A model generated the notes under the pieces. It did not search any database. It had not been told where the DNA came from and saw only the letters and a program-made list of their open reading frames with translations. A stretch of DNA of 35,902 bases from Dysgonomonas sp. 521 (GTDB lineage: Bacteria; Bacteroidota; Bacteroidia; Bacteroidales; Dysgonomonadaceae), in NCBI RefSeq assembly GCF_010501055.1, contig NZ_QVMO01000004.1, forward strand, positions 1-35,902. Direction: 5' to 3'. The position numbers and the translations under genes were made by a program. Of this stretch, positions 15,566 through 24,574 are shown piece after piece. The stretch's first letter is position 1, and each line of letters begins with the position of its first letter.

Positions 15566-16495
15566 TTAAATATTATTCCTACTTTGCTTCAATGCTTCCA
15601 GATTCCTTTTCAGTCCGGTATATTTAGCACGTTTTACGGCGGAACCTTTAAATATCTGCTGGTATTCCTCTACGGTGAGATTCTCCAGCTTCCCGTACGA
15701 TAAATCCAGAAATGCCTGCGACGGATCAAATGCTTCGGTCTTATGTGGCCGGGCATATCTGTTCCACGGACAGACCAGCTGGCAAATATCACATCCATAA
15801 AAGCGGTTGCTCAGCCTCGGAACTATCTCTTTATCTATTTCCCCTTTGTTCTCTATCGTCTGATACGAAATGCATCTGTTGGCATTCACAACCTTAGGGC
15901 TTACAATAGCTTGTGTAGGGCAGGCATCCAGACAGCGCCTGCAATTGCCACAAGATAAACTCAGCGGGGAGTCGTATTCCAGTTCCAGGTTGACGACCAC
16001 TTCGCCCAGAAAGAAATAAGAACCTTTCTTCGGTATAATCAGTAAAGAATTCTTCCCTATAAAGCCAAGGCCGGCTTTGGCTGCCCAGTAACGCTCCAGT
16101 ATGGGGGCTGTATCTACAAAAACACGTCCCTCCGTAGCCGGTTCCAGCCCCTTTATATAGTCGAACAATTGCCGCAGCCTGTCCTTTACCACATCGTGAT
16201 AATCCTTGCCGTATGCGTAATAAGCAAACTGAGGATGTCCTTCCGGTTGCTTTGTGCGCGGATAGTAATTCATCGCCACACATATAATAGAGCGTGAATT
16301 TTCGACCAGCAGAGCGGGGTTGCTGCGCTTGTCCACATTCTGCGCCATATAACCCATATCCCCATAGTAGGAATCTTCGATCCATCTGTTCAAATGTTGC
16401 CGTTCATCAACATCCACAGGCTCGCAACGGCAAATGCCACAGGCATCAAACCCTAGGCTGTAAGCATAATCTTTTATCTGCTGTGAAAGTGTCAT
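15566..16495 (-). CDS. queG: Epoxyqueuosine reductase
   Basis: The 309-residue enzyme carries out the last step of queuosine synthesis in tRNA, reducing epoxyqueuosine with cobalamin and two [4Fe-4S] clusters. The clusters are visible as SCGNCRRCLDACPTQAI and CDICQLVCPWN. The N-terminal cobalamin-binding part has IICVAMNYYP and VDTAPILERYWAAKAGLGFIGKNSLLI, with the catalytic Asp in VDTAP. The protein is about 309 residues, the QueG form without the C-terminal HEAT repeats. It follows the membrane protein gene at 16508 by 12 bp. Confidence 0.95.
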   Translation of the reverse strand: MTLSQQIKDYAYSLGFDACGICRCEPVDVDERQHLNRWIEDSYYGDMGYMAQNVDKRSNPALLVENSRSIICVAMNYYPRTKQPEGHPQFAYYAYGKDYHDVVKDRLRQLFDYIKGLEPATEGRVFVDTAPILERYWAAKAGLGFIGKNSLLIIPKKGSYFFLGEVVVNLELEYDSPLSLSCGNCRRCLDACPTQAIVSPKVVNANRCISYQTIENKGEIDKEIVPRLSNRFYGCDICQLVCPWNRYARPHKTEAFDPSQAFLDLSYGKLENLTVEEYQQIFKGSAVKRAKYTGLKRNLEALKQSRNNI

Positions 16496-16507
16496 TGGCG
16501 ATCAACC

Positions 16508-17098
16508 TCACTTCTGGTATCTGTCAACACGCTTTATGCCAAAATATTCATAAATACTTGGGTCGGCATAAATCTCTTCTTTGCTATTCTTATTTCTGAA
16601 TACAACAAAGTCGTGGTCTTTAAACCAGCCGCTTTTCACTCCTTTATGCATGTTATTACCAAAGAGATATAGCTTCCCTTTCTTCGGTTTCGCTTCCCAT
16701 TCTTTGTCCATTTCAAACCTTTTGAGCAGGTAACTGCCTACAGACGCAGTAAAGGCGGCATAACCGACACAATTGGCATCTCTGGTAATCATCAGCTTTT
16801 GCGGGTCACTATATTGCGCGTCGATGGAGAAATCAAGCATTCTGGTTGTGATTTCCTGAGACAAATCCACAATCTGCTCGATATCAATATTCGCGTCCAG
16901 CGATTCATCATTCGGTAGGTTTTGGTTTATAAACATGGCCAGGCTATCATCCTTTATATCATAAGACTTTCTGCCTCCGGCATCTTCATACTTCACAGCC
17001 ATGCGGTAGATATTACCCCTGAATAAAAAAAGTAACGCCAAAACCACTATAGTAGCAGCCACAACTTTCAGTAAGGTACTCTTGGTTTTCTTTTTCAT
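16508..17098 (-). CDS. Membrane-anchored protein with putative Cys-His-Asp triad
   Basis: I do not recognise a named family for this 196-residue protein. Residues 9-27 form a single N-terminal transmembrane helix, so the rest is probably periplasmic. The soluble part has NCVGYAAF (C110), a DHDFVVF strand (H162) and EIYADPSI (D179). This is the order and spacing of the Cys-His-Asp triad in transglutaminase-like/papain-fold proteins, and C110 heads a helix as in that fold. The role may be peptidase, amidase or cross-linking, but this is inference. It lies 12 bp upstream of queG. Confidence 0.72.
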   Translation of the reverse strand: MKKKTKSTLLKVVAATIVVLALLFLFRGNIYRMAVKYEDAGGRKSYDIKDDSLAMFINQNLPNDESLDANIDIEQIVDLSQEITTRMLDFSIDAQYSDPQKLMITRDANCVGYAAFTASVGSYLLKRFEMDKEWEAKPKKGKLYLFGNNMHKGVKSGWFKDHDFVVFRNKNSKEEIYADPSIYEYFGIKRVDRYQK

Positions 17099-17291
17099 GT
17101 TTCTATCATTAAAAAGTTACAACATTGCAAAGATATAAATATTAGTTACAAGTAATAGGATACGGTTTATTCTTTAATCCTCTTAAAAGTGACCTCGCCG
17201 GTTTTAACGTTCTGTTTCCAGAATATGTTAACTATTAACAAGTAGCACTTCTCATCCTAACCTAAAAAGTGACAAATGCAATCGGGCTGCA

Positions 17292-18600
17292 CTGCAAAAA
17301 AGTGACAATAGTGACACTTTTTTCATTACTTTTCCCTGTTACCTTTTCCCTCCAACTATATCAAAGAACGCTCTATGTCCCGGAGGGACTGAACATGGAT
17401 AACCACGGGTAAAGCCCGTGGCAGGGACTGACTGAAAAACGATGTCTCCGTAGGAGGCAAATAGCGAAAATCAATCCCGTTCGCCTCCTACGGAGACGGT
17501 CTATTCTTTTCAGCTTTTTCCACGGGTTTTACCCGTGGTTATCCGTATTAGCCCGCTTCGCGGACTTAGAACCCTGACTGAAAAAACAGAAATAACAGGC
17601 TACTGCAAAAAAGTGACAAAGGTGACTTTTTTCATTACTTTTCCCTGTTACTTTTTTCCTCCGATTATATCAAAAGAACGCTCTATGTCCTGAAGGGACT
17701 AAACATGGATAACCACGGGTAAAACCCGTGGCAGGGACTGACTGAAAAACAATGTCTCCGTAGGAGGCAAATAGCGAGAACCAATCCCGTTCGCCTCCTA
17801 CGGAGACGGTCTATTCTTTTCAGCTTTTGCCACGGGCTTTACCCGTGGTTATCCGTATTAGCCCGCTTCACGGACTTAAAACCCTGACTGTAAAAACAGA
17901 AATAGGAGGCTGCTGCAAAAAAGTGACAATAGTGACACTTTTTTCATTCCTTTTCTCTGTTACCTTTTTCCTTTGATTATATCAAAGAACGCTTTATGTC
18001 CCGAAGGGACTGAACATGGATAACCACGGGTAAAACCCGTGGCAGGGACTGACTGAAAAACAATGTCTCCGTAGGAGGCAAATAGCGAGAACCAATCCCG
18101 TTCGCCTCCTACGGAGACGGTCTATTCTTTTCAGCTTTTGCCACGGGCTTTACCCGTGGTTATCCGTATTAGCCCGCTTCACGGACTTAAAACCCTGACT
18201 GTAAAAACAGAAATAGGAGGCTGCTGCAAAAAAGTGACAATAGTGACACTTTTTTCATTCCTTTTCTCTGTTACCTTTTTCCTTTGATTATATCAAAGAA
18301 CGCTTTATGTCCCGAAGGGACTGAACATGGATAACCACGGGTAAAGCCCGTGGCAGGGACTAACTGAAAAACGATGTCTCCGTAGGAGGCAAATAGTAAA
18401 AATCAATCCCATTCGCCTCCTACGGAGACGGTCTATTCTTTTCAGCTTTTTCCACGGGCTTTACCCGTGGTTATCCATATTAGCCCGCTTCGCGGACTTA
18501 GAAGCCTGACTGAAAAAACAGAAATAACAGGCTGCTGCAAAAAAGTGACAATAGTGACACTTTTTCCATTGCTTTTACTTGTAACTTTTTCATTCCTTAT
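17292..18600. repeat. Tandem array, ~311-bp unit, four full and one partial copies
   Basis: Units start (CTGCAAAAAAGTGAC) at 17292, 17603, 17913, 18224 and 18535, with spacing 311, 310, 311 and 311. Each full unit has: an AAAAAAGTG...CACTTTTTT inverted repeat; a CCACGGG/CCCGTGG hairpin; a GTAGGAGGC...GCCTCCTAC inverted pair about 45 bp apart; a second CCACGGG/CCCGTGG hairpin; and a CCGCTTCGCGG hairpin that is weakened in some copies. Units differ mostly at loops and linkers, while the CCACGGG stems stay intact. There is no open reading frame. Confidence 0.92.
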
Positions 18601-18724
18601 TCATAAATTAAAGACCTTTATAATAAGATAAACTTACAGGCAAAAAAATGCAGGTTATTACCTTGTCTTAAAGAAAATCCGTAAGCTTTAACCCCTACCC
18701 TATACTTTCATCTTAATATTTTTC

Positions 18725-18732
18725 TAAATTTG
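18725..18732 (+). promoter_or_regulatory. -7 element of the promoter for the 18764 operon
   Basis: TAAATTTG fits TAnnTTTG and lies 31 bp before the ATG at 18764. No exact TTTG is found at the -33 position. Confidence 0.55.
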
Positions 18733-18763
18733 CAGTACAAACATCTTTGAATAATTAGAAATA

Positions 18764-19717
18764 ATGAGTAACAGAGTAGCATCCTTATTTGGTATAAAAT
18801 ACCCGGTTATTTCGGGAGGAATGGTCTGGTGTAGTGGCTGGCGGTTGGCTTCAGCAGTGAGTAATGCAGGCGGGTTGGGTCTTATCGGAGCCGGTTCTAT
18901 GCATCCCGAAACCCTGAGGGAACACATACAAAAGTGTAAGGCCGCAACTGACAAGCCTTTTGGGGTGAATGTGCCATTAATGTATCCCGAAATAGAAACA
19001 ATTATGGATATCATTATATCCGAAGGCGTAAAAATAGTATTTACTTCTGCCGGAAATCCTAAATTGTGGACAAAGAAATTACAGGATAACGGGATCATTG
19101 TTGCCCATGTTGTCTCCAGTTCGAAGTTTGCACTCAAATGCGAAGAAGCCGGAGTAAACGCCGTAGTTGCAGAAGGATTTGAAGCCGGAGGGCACAACGG
19201 CAGGGAAGAAACATCGACAATGGTATTGATTCCGCAGGTAAGAAAAAGTATATCGATTCCACTGATAGCTGCCGGAGGTATCGGTACGGGAGCGGGAATG
19301 CTGGCCGCCTTCGCTTTAGGCGCCGAAGGAGTACAGATGGGTACACGTTTTGCCCTGACGCAGGAGAGTTCTGCGGCTCAGGAGTTTAAGGAATTATGTG
19401 TCAGCCTGAAAGAAGGGGATACAATGCTTTCCCTGAAAAAAATAAGCCCTACGCGTTTGATTAAAAACGATTTCTATAATGCGGTTCAGGCTGCCGAGGA
19501 CAGGGGCGCAGCACCTGAGGAAATACGTGAAATACTGGGGCGGGGACGTTCTAAAAAAGGAATCTTCGAGGGGAACCTGTCGGAAGGCGAGTTGGAGATA
19601 GGCCAGATAAGTTCGCTGATAGATGATTTGCCTGCTGCCGGAGAGGTGGTACATAGCATCATAGCCGAATACAATATAAAAGTAGAGAATATCACTTCGC
19701 AAAACATAAAATTCTGA
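18764..19717 (+). CDS. Nitronate monooxygenase / FabK-like flavoprotein
   Basis: The 317-residue protein is a TIM-barrel FMN enzyme of the nitronate monooxygenase and enoyl-ACP reductase II (FabK) group. Visible blocks are YPVISGGMVWCSGWRLASAVSNAGGLGLIGAG at the start, VVAEGFEAGGHNGREE in the middle (His near the flavin) and PLIAAGGIGTGAGMLAAFALGAEGVQMGTRF, the phosphate-binding end. It may oxidise nitronates or reduce enoyl-ACP; sequence reading cannot decide. It overlaps nothing, but the next gene begins one base after its stop, indicating translational coupling. A -7 promoter element lies at 18725-18732. Confidence 0.88.
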   Translation: MSNRVASLFGIKYPVISGGMVWCSGWRLASAVSNAGGLGLIGAGSMHPETLREHIQKCKAATDKPFGVNVPLMYPEIETIMDIIISEGVKIVFTSAGNPKLWTKKLQDNGIIVAHVVSSSKFALKCEEAGVNAVVAEGFEAGGHNGREETSTMVLIPQVRKSISIPLIAAGGIGTGAGMLAAFALGAEGVQMGTRFALTQESSAAQEFKELCVSLKEGDTMLSLKKISPTRLIKNDFYNAVQAAEDRGAAPEEIREILGRGRSKKGIFEGNLSEGELEIGQISSLIDDLPAAGEVVHSIIAEYNIKVENITSQNIKF

Positions 19718-19718
19718 T

Positions 19719-20393
19719 GTGGTAAAAGACATAAAGAAGAGACTGATAAAAGAGGTTGTCAAGCCGTTCTTTAAAGAGAACGGTTTCGGCAATAAGGGTG
19801 TAAATTTTGAAAAGGACATATCATTGTTTACTATCGAAGCCGATATCCAGTCTCAGAAATATTATAAAACAGAGGGAGAGGAGAATTTTAGGATAAATTG
19901 CTCTGTTGTATGTCCTGCCTTTAATGAGTTTTGCGGGGAGTTGCCTATACAGCAAAGTTTTGGCGGATTGGTTATATCCGGAGATAATTCGTGGATAACA
20001 ATAAAGGCTGATACCGGCTACGATGGGCTGGCAGCATGGCTGAAACCCGAACTGGATAAAATAAAAGAACTTGAAATCCGTTTTCGGAATATAGAAAACA
20101 TAATATATGCTCTGAAAGAGGAATGTGGGCTACAATATGCTTTTCTCCTGTTGCATCAGTCGCGTACAGATGAACTGAACGAATGGCTAAGGTACAAAAA
20201 GGAAGCGTTAGCTAAATTCCGGAGCGAATTGGCCGCAATTGAAACAGAAGGAGCGATTCTAAATCAAAAACCGGATTCTTTGGATAAAAGACTGAAACTT
20301 GACGGTATAGCGATGAGGAGGAATAAGATTGGGAGTAAGATAGAAGCCGCACAAAACGAATTGGATCTTATCGCAAAGCACATAGAACGATAA
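19719..20393 (+). CDS. Uncharacterised protein, DUF4304-like N-terminus with coiled coil
   Basis: The 224-residue protein starts at GTG 19719. The nearby ATG is out of frame and meets a stop at once. The N-terminal half (about 1-100; VKPFFKENGFGNKGVNFEKDISLFTIEADIQSQKY) resembles DUF4304-type domains, which are often found alone and of unknown function. The second half (about 125-224) is charged and helical, probably a coiled coil. There is no signal peptide. The one-base spacing from the upstream flavoprotein points to joint translation. The family match is weak. Confidence 0.7.
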   Translation: MVKDIKKRLIKEVVKPFFKENGFGNKGVNFEKDISLFTIEADIQSQKYYKTEGEENFRINCSVVCPAFNEFCGELPIQQSFGGLVISGDNSWITIKADTGYDGLAAWLKPELDKIKELEIRFRNIENIIYALKEECGLQYAFLLLHQSRTDELNEWLRYKKEALAKFRSELAAIETEGAILNQKPDSLDKRLKLDGIAMRRNKIGSKIEAAQNELDLIAKHIER

Positions 20394-20431
20394 CAGCACA
20401 GCAACATAACCTGCTACTAGAATTGAAAAAC

Positions 20432-21817
20432 ATGAAAAAACATCACTACATCTATTTTTTTATATGCCTATGTTTTCTGTTTTCCTGTAAAAAGAAAGTA
20501 GAGAAGGAAGTATATGACTTCGAACAAATCAAAGAGAAAAAGGAACTGACCATTATCACGCTCAACAGTTCTACATCTTACTTTATCTATAAGGAAGAAC
20601 CTATGGGGTACGATTATGACCTTGCTCAGGATTTTTGCGACCACTATGGTTTGACGCTCAATGTAAAGGTTGCCGAGAATACGGCCAAGCTGCTGGAAAT
20701 GCTCAAGAAAGGAGAGGGCGATCTTGTCGCTTTTGCCGTACCTATACAGAATGAGTTGAAAGACTCCATCTCTTACTGCGGCCTTGGACAAATAACCCAC
20801 CAGATATTGGTACAACAGGCAAACCGAGGGGATACCATTGTCAAGGATGTAACAGGGCTTATCGGAAAAGAGGTGTATGTAGAAGAGAATACCAAGTACC
20901 ACCAACGCCTTATCAACCTGAACGCCGAGCTGGGAGGCGGTATCAGGATACATACTGTAAATGAAGATACTATCACAAGTGAAGACCTTATCGAAATGGT
21001 TTCGCTGGGTAAGATAAAGTATACGGTATGTGATGAGTACATAGCCAAACTGAACCGTACATATTACAAGAATGTGGATATCTCCTTACAGGTAAGCTTC
21101 GACCAGAGGGCGTCATGGGCTGTACGAAAAGATACTCCCGAACTGGCTAAAGCCCTGGATGAATGGTTTGCCCAGAATGACAATACCCCTGTATATAAGA
21201 GCATAACAAAGAAGTACTTCGAACTGAGCAAGCAACCCTTCGAAGGAGACTACGAGATACCCATGAGCCTACCAAAGGGCGCAATCTCTATTTACGACGA
21301 TCTTTTCAGGAAGCATGCCAAAGGGACTCGATATGACTGGCATCTCCTCGCCGCTATATGCTACCATGAGTCGCGTTTCCAAAACAACCTCACATCGTGG
21401 GCAGGGGCTTCGGGCATTATGGGCTTAATGCCGAAGACGGCGGCATCCTTAGGCTTGAGCAGCGAAGACAGGATGAACCCCGACCTGAGTATAGGCGCGG
21501 CTGTGGAGTTACTCGACCGTCTGGATAAGATATTTCGCAAGATAGAAGATATGCAGGAACGTACTAAGTTTATATTAGCCGCTTATAACGGTGGCAACGG
21601 GCACATCAACGACGCACAGGCTCTGGCCCGGAAATATGGGGCAAGCCCGTATATATGGGAGGATAATGTGAAGAAGTACCTTGAACTCAAGGGGAATCCC
21701 GAGTACTACAACGACCCTGTGTGCAAAAGCGGATATTTCAGATCCGGACAAACAACCGCCTATGTAGATAATGTACTGTCTACGATCGAACGTTTTAAAA
21801 GGATAAGTCCGAATTAA
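20432..21817 (+). CDS. mltF: Membrane-bound lytic murein transglycosylase F
   Basis: The 461-residue lipoprotein (signal MKKHHYIYFFICLCFLFSC, lipobox Cys19) has two domains. An extracellular solute-binding-like domain (about 30-265) has KKELTIITLNSSTSYFIYKEEPMGYDYDLAQDF. A C-terminal SLT domain has the catalytic Glu313 in YHESRFQNNLTSWAGASGIMG, and AAYNGGNGHINDA. It cleaves peptidoglycan between MurNAc and GlcNAc, forming 1,6-anhydro ends. I prefer the ATG at 20432 to the TTG three codons upstream because the signal then starts Met-Lys-Lys. It is the third gene of the 18764 operon and ends at a hairpin shared with folP. Confidence 0.92.
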   Translation: MKKHHYIYFFICLCFLFSCKKKVEKEVYDFEQIKEKKELTIITLNSSTSYFIYKEEPMGYDYDLAQDFCDHYGLTLNVKVAENTAKLLEMLKKGEGDLVAFAVPIQNELKDSISYCGLGQITHQILVQQANRGDTIVKDVTGLIGKEVYVEENTKYHQRLINLNAELGGGIRIHTVNEDTITSEDLIEMVSLGKIKYTVCDEYIAKLNRTYYKNVDISLQVSFDQRASWAVRKDTPELAKALDEWFAQNDNTPVYKSITKKYFELSKQPFEGDYEIPMSLPKGAISIYDDLFRKHAKGTRYDWHLLAAICYHESRFQNNLTSWAGASGIMGLMPKTAASLGLSSEDRMNPDLSIGAAVELLDRLDKIFRKIEDMQERTKFILAAYNGGNGHINDAQALARKYGASPYIWEDNVKKYLELKGNPEYYNDPVCKSGYFRSGQTTAYVDNVLSTIERFKRISPN

Positions 21818-21824
21818 AAAAATG

Positions 21825-21864
21825 GTTGACGAGATACAAGTTAACAAGCTTGTATCTTGTCAAC
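21825..21864. terminator. Bidirectional hairpin between mltF and folP
   Basis: GTTGACGAGATACAAG (21825-21840) pairs with CTTGTATCTTGTCAAC (21849-21864) with one mismatch and an eight-base loop. It lies between the convergent genes mltF and folP and can serve both. Long U-runs are absent. Confidence 0.6.
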
Positions 21865-21893
21865 TCGTATCTTACGCCCTGTCACCCCGTTAA

Positions 21894-22733
21894 CTAAAAA
21901 TCATATCCTTTTAGCTTATTCGTTATCTTAACGGCCTCCGCAGCCTCTTTCACATCGTGTACCCGTAGAATGTCGGCTCCGTTTTGCAGGGCGAAGGTAT
22001 TCAGTACAGTAGTCCCGTTCAGGCTTTCTTCGGCCGTAGTTCCCGTGAGGTGGTATATCATCCTCTTTCGGGATATGCCTACAAGCAGTGGAAGCTCAAA
22101 GATGGAGAAGCCCCGTAATGCGGCCATCAGTTCGTAGTTCTGGTCGGTAGTTTTGCTAAAACCGAAACCGGGATCTATTATCACATCGTTCACTCCTTTG
22201 AGGTGCAGTTCGGCCACTTTCTGGGAGAAGTAGTAGAATACATCCTGAATAAAGTTGTCGTAGTCAGTCAGGCCGGTCATTGTCTGAGGAGTTCCCCGCA
22301 TGTGCATCAGTATATACGGGACATTCAGCCTCGCAGCCATATCAAACATCATTTTATCCATTTCTCCCCCCGAAATGTCGTTGATGATGGCAACCCCGTG
22401 CTCCTCGATACAGAAGCGGGCGACATCCGAATAGAACGTATCCACAGACAGGGTCACATCAGGGAATTCCCTGTTGATAATGCCAAGCGCATAACGGAGC
22501 CTACCTATCTCTTCCTCTGCCGGCAACAGGGTAGAAGAGGGGCGGGTCGATTGCGCGCCAATGTCGATAATGGTTCCTCCTTGCGACAGTATTTCCCCCA
22601 CACGGTTTATAATCTCCTGTTCGCTTTGTTTGCGGCTTCCGGAGAAGAACGAATCGGGAGTAACGTTCAGTATGCCCATAACCAAGGGTTTCGACAGGTC
22701 TAACAGTTCTCCTTTTATATTGATGGTTTTCAT
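21894..22733 (-). CDS. folP: Dihydropteroate synthase
   Basis: The 279-residue enzyme joins p-aminobenzoate to hydroxymethyl-dihydropterin pyrophosphate in folate synthesis and is the sulfonamide target. The hallmark segments MGILNVTPDSFFSG (about 19-32), GTIIDIGAQSTRPSS (about 54-68), LSVDTFYSD and IIDPGFGFSKT are all present. Length is normal. An unusual leader lies upstream (22741-22864), containing two direct copies of AAAATCGACGGAG and GTGAC words. Confidence 0.95.
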   Translation of the reverse strand: MKTINIKGELLDLSKPLVMGILNVTPDSFFSGSRKQSEQEIINRVGEILSQGGTIIDIGAQSTRPSSTLLPAEEEIGRLRYALGIINREFPDVTLSVDTFYSDVARFCIEEHGVAIINDISGGEMDKMMFDMAARLNVPYILMHMRGTPQTMTGLTDYDNFIQDVFYYFSQKVAELHLKGVNDVIIDPGFGFSKTTDQNYELMAALRGFSIFELPLLVGISRKRMIYHLTGTTAEESLNGTTVLNTFALQNGADILRVHDVKEAAEAVKITNKLKGYDF

Positions 22734-22750
22734 ATATGTTTTCCTTTATT

Positions 22751-22830
22751 TGAAAAAAGTGACAATTGAATTGAAAATCGACGGAGTCAAAATCGACGGA
22801 GCGAAGCGTAGTCAAATGTGACACCTTTTA
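22751..22830. repeat. Short repeats in the folP leader
   Basis: AAAATCGACGGAG occurs at 22774 and 22789 (15-bp period). These are enclosed by AAAAAAGTGACAAT (22753) and GTGACACCTTTT (22818). The outer words resemble the AAAAAAGTGACAAT...GTGACACTTTTTT inverted repeat of the 311-bp tandem unit, with about 45 bp inserted. Confidence 0.5.
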
Positions 22831-22864
22831 GTTTGTTTTTTGTGTTACCTAATATAAGATAATT

Positions 22865-23293
22865 TTATTCAATTTCCCCAACATCAAAATATCCCGAATC
22901 CAACCTTTTTCGAAATATATAGTAAGAATATATCTGGGGAATAAGGAATCCTAACGGTATAAGCAGGTTGAAACCAAAGTCGGGATGTTTCGGATTCATC
23001 AGTACCATCGCATAACCTGCAACAACAGCCCAGAAAAACGAGAGGAATGAAGACAACCGGTTGCTTCTTACAAACCGGAATACATTGAGCGCCACTGTAA
23101 GCGAAAGAAATGACAGTACTGTATTCGTAACTAAGATGACAACAAATGTCCAACCTCCCATGTTCGGCCTGAGCCATCGAGGAAAATACTCCGCCAGCAT
23201 TGTAATCGGTATGAAAAGTATCAGGGAGAACAGTATGCTGAAAATGAGTACGACTAGAGGCGCATAGAAACAGAATTCTCTCAACTTATTCAT
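22865..23293 (-). CDS. Small integral membrane protein, four helices
   Basis: I do not recognise this 142-residue protein. Four hydrophobic segments can be seen at about 10-36, 45-72, 82-100 and 107-126. No signature or charged transport motif stands out, and the N-terminus (MNKLREFC) suggests a cytosolic start. It is on the folP strand, 131 bp upstream of folP, and lies 36 bp after the M24 peptidase gene, so it may be the distal gene of that series. No function is proposed. Confidence 0.72.
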   Translation of the reverse strand: MNKLREFCFYAPLVVLIFSILFSLILFIPITMLAEYFPRWLRPNMGGWTFVVILVTNTVLSFLSLTVALNVFRFVRSNRLSSFLSFFWAVVAGYAMVLMNPKHPDFGFNLLIPLGFLIPQIYSYYIFRKRLDSGYFDVGEIE

Positions 23294-23329
23294 GATATAA
23301 ACCTTTTCCGTTATCTAATTTGGAAAAAA

Positions 23330-24505
23330 TTACAGTTCGATTATCGCTTCTTCCAGAATCGTTAGTTTTTCTACTCCGCTTTCGGTTACAAGATAGGTGT
23401 TCTCAATGCCTACCGCCCCTACCTCGGGTATTACAAACTTCGGTTCTAAAGCGAATACAATGTTAGGCTCAAGCAATTCCTTCGAGCGTGGTGTAAGAAC
23501 GGGAGGTTCGTTAATCTCCAACCCTACGCCGTGACCTACAAATTTTGCCTGTTGCTTGGTACCCATAAAGTATTGTTCCAGATTATTCTTAACTACCATA
23601 TCCATCGACAGGTTGTATATTTCGGCGCAACTCACACCCGGTTTGGCCATATCCATTACCCGGTTGTTGATGTCGATTGATACCTGATGTGCTCGGTATG
23701 CCAGTTCAAGCGTTTTGCCGGCAGAAAACACACGGGTCATGTCTGTCATCCAAGGTGTATAATTCCCCGCCATGTCCACCATGATAGTATCGCCTTTTTT
23801 GATTTTCTCGCCCGATGCGCCCAATGGCAATATCGGGTTTGTTCCTGCTCCGCCCAGAGCAAAGTCGAATGGCGATGGCGCTTCCGCATTTTCTCCTACA
23901 AGGAGGCTTCCCATATAGATATCCATATTCTCTCCGTAGCTGCGGAAGATGCCGAGCGAACCGTGCAGGCGCATCAGACGCTCTATTTCTATCTGTAGTT
24001 CTATATCGGTCATCCCATTGCGATATACCGAAGGGATCAGCTTATATACAGTTTCGTGCCTGCGCGCGCACACCCGCGCCTGCTCCACTTCGAAAGCAGT
24101 CTTTATACTGCGGATCTTACGCATCAGTGTCGAAGCATTGGCAGCTTCGTCCAGACTGAATGTATTCAGTAAACGGGCGCATTCACCGAAGGAAATGACA
24201 TCCGTTTCTATCAGTAGCGACTTTGGCAGGGAACGGTTTAAGTTTGGCAATTCATCTGCTATCTGTTCGGGCTTACGGATATAAACGGTGTTTTCTAACG
24301 AAATCCCTTCAGGGCGTTTGACAAAGTGGATGGGCTTGCCTTCTGCAGGTAAATAAAAGTAACCATTGTAAACCAATCCGGTCATATAGAATACATTCAC
24401 TGCCGTACTCAGGACGCAACCCTCTATATTCATATCCTGCATTGCCTGCTGCAATCGCCGGCGACGTATTTCCAAATCTTTTGTCAAAGCTTCCTCGTAA
24501 TTCAT
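23330..24505 (-). CDS. Xaa-Pro aminopeptidase-like M24 metallopeptidase
   Basis: The 391-residue protein has an N-terminal creatinase-type domain (about 1-135) and a C-terminal M24 pita-bread domain. Metal ligands are visible in VDMAGNYTPWMTDMTRVF (two Asp), VGHGVGLEINEPP (His), FALEPKF (Glu) and GIENTYLV (Glu). Proteins of this layout remove N-terminal residues ahead of proline. The start at 24505 (MNYEEALTKDLEIRRRR) is preferred to the ATG eleven codons earlier, which adds an unconserved leader. It is the last of the yicC-gmk-nadD series, about 70 bp after nadD. Confidence 0.9.
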   Translation of the reverse strand: MNYEEALTKDLEIRRRRLQQAMQDMNIEGCVLSTAVNVFYMTGLVYNGYFYLPAEGKPIHFVKRPEGISLENTVYIRKPEQIADELPNLNRSLPKSLLIETDVISFGECARLLNTFSLDEAANASTLMRKIRSIKTAFEVEQARVCARRHETVYKLIPSVYRNGMTDIELQIEIERLMRLHGSLGIFRSYGENMDIYMGSLLVGENAEAPSPFDFALGGAGTNPILPLGASGEKIKKGDTIMVDMAGNYTPWMTDMTRVFSAGKTLELAYRAHQVSIDINNRVMDMAKPGVSCAEIYNLSMDMVVKNNLEQYFMGTKQQAKFVGHGVGLEINEPPVLTPRSKELLEPNIVFALEPKFVIPEVGAVGIENTYLVTESGVEKLTILEEAIIEL

Positions 24506-24574
24506 TTTATTGTAATTTATATTCAATAAATGTTGCATTAATCCATTTACTTATGGGTAAACTATTTTTGAATT

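Larger units (their letters stand above)
17099..18763. other. 1.66-kb gene-free region with tandem hairpin repeats
   Basis: No coding sequence is supported. The first 190 bases carry isolated AAAAGTGAC words. From 17292 the stretch is a tandem array of about 311-bp units. The last 200 bases hold the leader and promoter of the gene at 18764. Open frames here are short and repeat-bound. Confidence 0.8.

Noticed and set aside
17292..18600. CRISPR array
   Set aside because: The repeated unit is about 311 bp with no short constant repeat and unique spacers, and no cas gene is near.
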